Assembly: GCA_017999895.1 (NCBI GenBank)
Contig: JAGNKY010000009.1
Coordinates: forward strand, 1 to 64,000
DNA: 64,000 bases
Direction: 5' to 3'
Source of the DNA: Bacteroidales bacterium
GTDB lineage: Bacteria > Bacteroidota > Bacteroidia > Bacteroidales > VadinHA17
In this document: positions 62,964 through 64,000 of the stretch, piece by piece
Numbering within the stretch: the first letter of the stretch is position 1
Layout of the letters: every line of letters starts with the position of its first letter
The notes under the pieces: model-generated
Databases searched by the model: none
What the model was told of the DNA's origin: nothing
Seen by the model: the letters and a program-made list of their open reading frames with translations, nothing else
Position numbers and translations under genes: made by a program

Positions 62964-64000
62964 TTAATTACTATCATTTTTCTCCTTATTGTATTCTATA
63001 CAGGCTCTTATGAAATCGACGAAAAGAGGATGAGGCTTAACAACAGTACTGCTGTATTCTGGATGGAACTGAACTCCTGTAAACCATCTATGTGAAGGAA
63101 GTTCCATAATCTCTATAAGATTTGATTCCGGGTTTATGCCGGCAGGGATCATTCCTTTTTTTACAAAGTCATCAAGATATTTGTTATTGAACTCATACCT
63201 GTGTCTATGTCGTTCAATAATTTCCTTTGTGCCATAAATTCTGTAAGCCCGTGAGTTGGGGTCGAGTATGCATTTATATCCACCCAGCCTCATTGTCCCG
63301 CCCATATAAGTTATATTTTTCTGTTCTTCCATCAAATCTATTACCGGATATTTTGTTTTATGGTCAATTTCGGTAGTATGTGCATCTGAAAAGCCGAGTA
63401 CATTTCTTGCAAATTCAATAACTGCGCATTGCATCCCAAGACAGATTCCGAAAAGAGGTATATTATTTTCCCTGGCATATTTTGCTGTTATAATTTTGCC
63501 TTCAATTCCACGTGAGCCAAAGCCAGGAGCAACAAGAATTCCATCAAGATCTTTAAGGATTTCGGTAACATTTGTTTCATCAATACTCTCTGATGAAATA
63601 AGTTTTGTATTAACACGGCACTTGTTAGCCGAACCGCCATGGACAAACGACTCAGATATAGATTTATATGCGTCGTGAAGTTCTACGTATTTTCCAACAA
63701 GGCCTATATTAACATTATATTCCGGATTTTTAATTCTTTCAAGAAATTCATGCCATTCTTTCAAATCAGGCTCCTGGCCAGGAGATAGATCTAACTTACG
63801 AAGGACCGTCTGGTCGAGATTTTCCTGAAGCATTCGCATTGGCACTTCATAAATAGTTGAAACATCAACTGATTCAACAACAGCATATTCTTCGACATTA
63901 CAGAAAAGTGCAACTTTCTTTTTAATATCTTCTGAAAGAGACTTTTCTGTTCGCAAAACGAGAACGTCAGGTTGAATTCCTGCTTCGAGCAGAGCCTTAA
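62964..64000 (-). CDS. pyrG: CTP synthase, C-terminal part (5' end beyond window)
   Basis: The reading frame is open to the window edge: upstream of an apparent TTG start at 63956 it still encodes family sequence (EAGIQPDVLVLRTE), so the N-terminus lies outside and 63956 is not the start. The visible part is the end of the synthetase domain and the whole glutaminase domain, with the nucleophile in FGICLGMQCAVIEFARNV and the His/Glu pair in GVQFHPEYSS. The enzyme makes CTP from UTP using glutamine and ATP. Three nt separate it from yidC. Confidence 0.97.
   Translation of the reverse strand, partial: KALLEAGIQPDVLVLRTEKSLSEDIKKKVALFCNVEEYAVVESVDVSTIYEVPMRMLQENLDQTVLRKLDLSPGQEPDLKEWHEFLERIKNPEYNVNIGLVGKYVELHDAYKSISESFVHGGSANKCRVNTKLISSESIDETNVTEILKDLDGILVAPGFGSRGIEGKIITAKYARENNIPLFGICLGMQCAVIEFARNVLGFSDAHTTEIDHKTKYPVIDLMEEQKNITYMGGTMRLGGYKCILDPNSRAYRIYGTKEIIERHRHRYEFNNKYLDDFVKKGMIPAGINPESNLIEIMELPSHRWFTGVQFHPEYSSTVVKPHPLFVDFIRACIEYNKEKNDSN

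Noticed and set aside
63956..64000. Apparent pyrG start at 63956
   Set aside because: The frame stays open to the window edge with matching CTP synthase sequence, so the gene is cut by the window, not short.

Overview
This 64-kb window is AT-rich and most probably from the chromosome of a Bacteroidota (Bacteroidales-like) bacterium. The support is a complete bat aerotolerance operon, a TonB-dependent B12 uptake operon under a cobalamin riboswitch, a pyrG-yidC pair, near-absent Shine-Dalgarno sequences, and promoters matching TTTG-N19-TAnnTTTG. I see no phage, transposase or CRISPR. The taxonomic call is inference from gene content.

Region 1 (336-16454, + strand) is a run of twelve tightly packed genes, several with 4-nt start/stop overlaps. 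It encodes a fused NuoE/NuoF (HydC/HydB-like) NADH-oxidising flavo-iron-sulfur protein, a 2Fe-2S/Fer4_20 protein that appears to have lost its FAD domain, a Tat-exported ferredoxin with a NapH/NosR-like membrane polyferredoxin, a small membrane-anchored four-cysteine protein, and four beta-propeller proteins (three PQQ-like, one NHL-like). A family 4 glycosyltransferase and a LolD/FtsX-type ABC transporter follow. There is no hydrogenase catalytic subunit, haem c motif or recognisable terminal reductase, so it looks like a NADH-to-envelope electron conduit of unknown output. It is the best candidate for an undescribed system.

Region 2 (16460-24705) is an L-rhamnose locus: FGGY kinase, isomerase, mutarotase and RhaT permease on the minus strand, a divergent GH78 alpha-L-rhamnosidase, and a Tat-exported sugar isomerase-like TIM barrel. 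The aldolase is not here. Region 3 (25037-28221) is a KamA-type lysine 2,3-aminomutase followed by two D-Ala-D-Ala-ligase-like ATP-grasp enzymes, suggesting a beta-lysine-containing product. Region 4 (28401-32709) has a large secreted protein with YadA-head-like repeats, uracil-DNA glycosylase and a small lipoprotein.

Region 5 (32773-41499, minus) is moxR, a small unknown gene, a DUF58 gene, a membrane protein gene and batA to batE. Region 6 (41635-51373) holds mixed single genes: a DUF4105 membrane protein, a site-2-type protease, an exported isoaspartyl methyltransferase, tRNA-Arg(TCT), a C69 dipeptidase, an AraC regulator, a probable 6S-like RNA, a BioG-like esterase, YihY, ComB and a glycosyltransferase. 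Region 7 (51495-59612) is a thioredoxin-family lipoprotein gene converging on the B12 operon (riboswitch, btuB, a YncE-like propeller, btuF, btuC, btuD). Region 8 (59795-64000, minus) is a LacI regulator, a YidC with an unusual TPR-like insert, and the 3' part of pyrG cut by the window edge.

Gene-free stretches over 300 nt: 1-335 (one dispersed repeat), 19110-19481 (a large inverted repeat), 24706-25036 (AT-rich, nothing clear), 31320-31641 (terminator and repeats), 47025-47561 (ncRNA), 59237-59794 (riboswitch and its leader).
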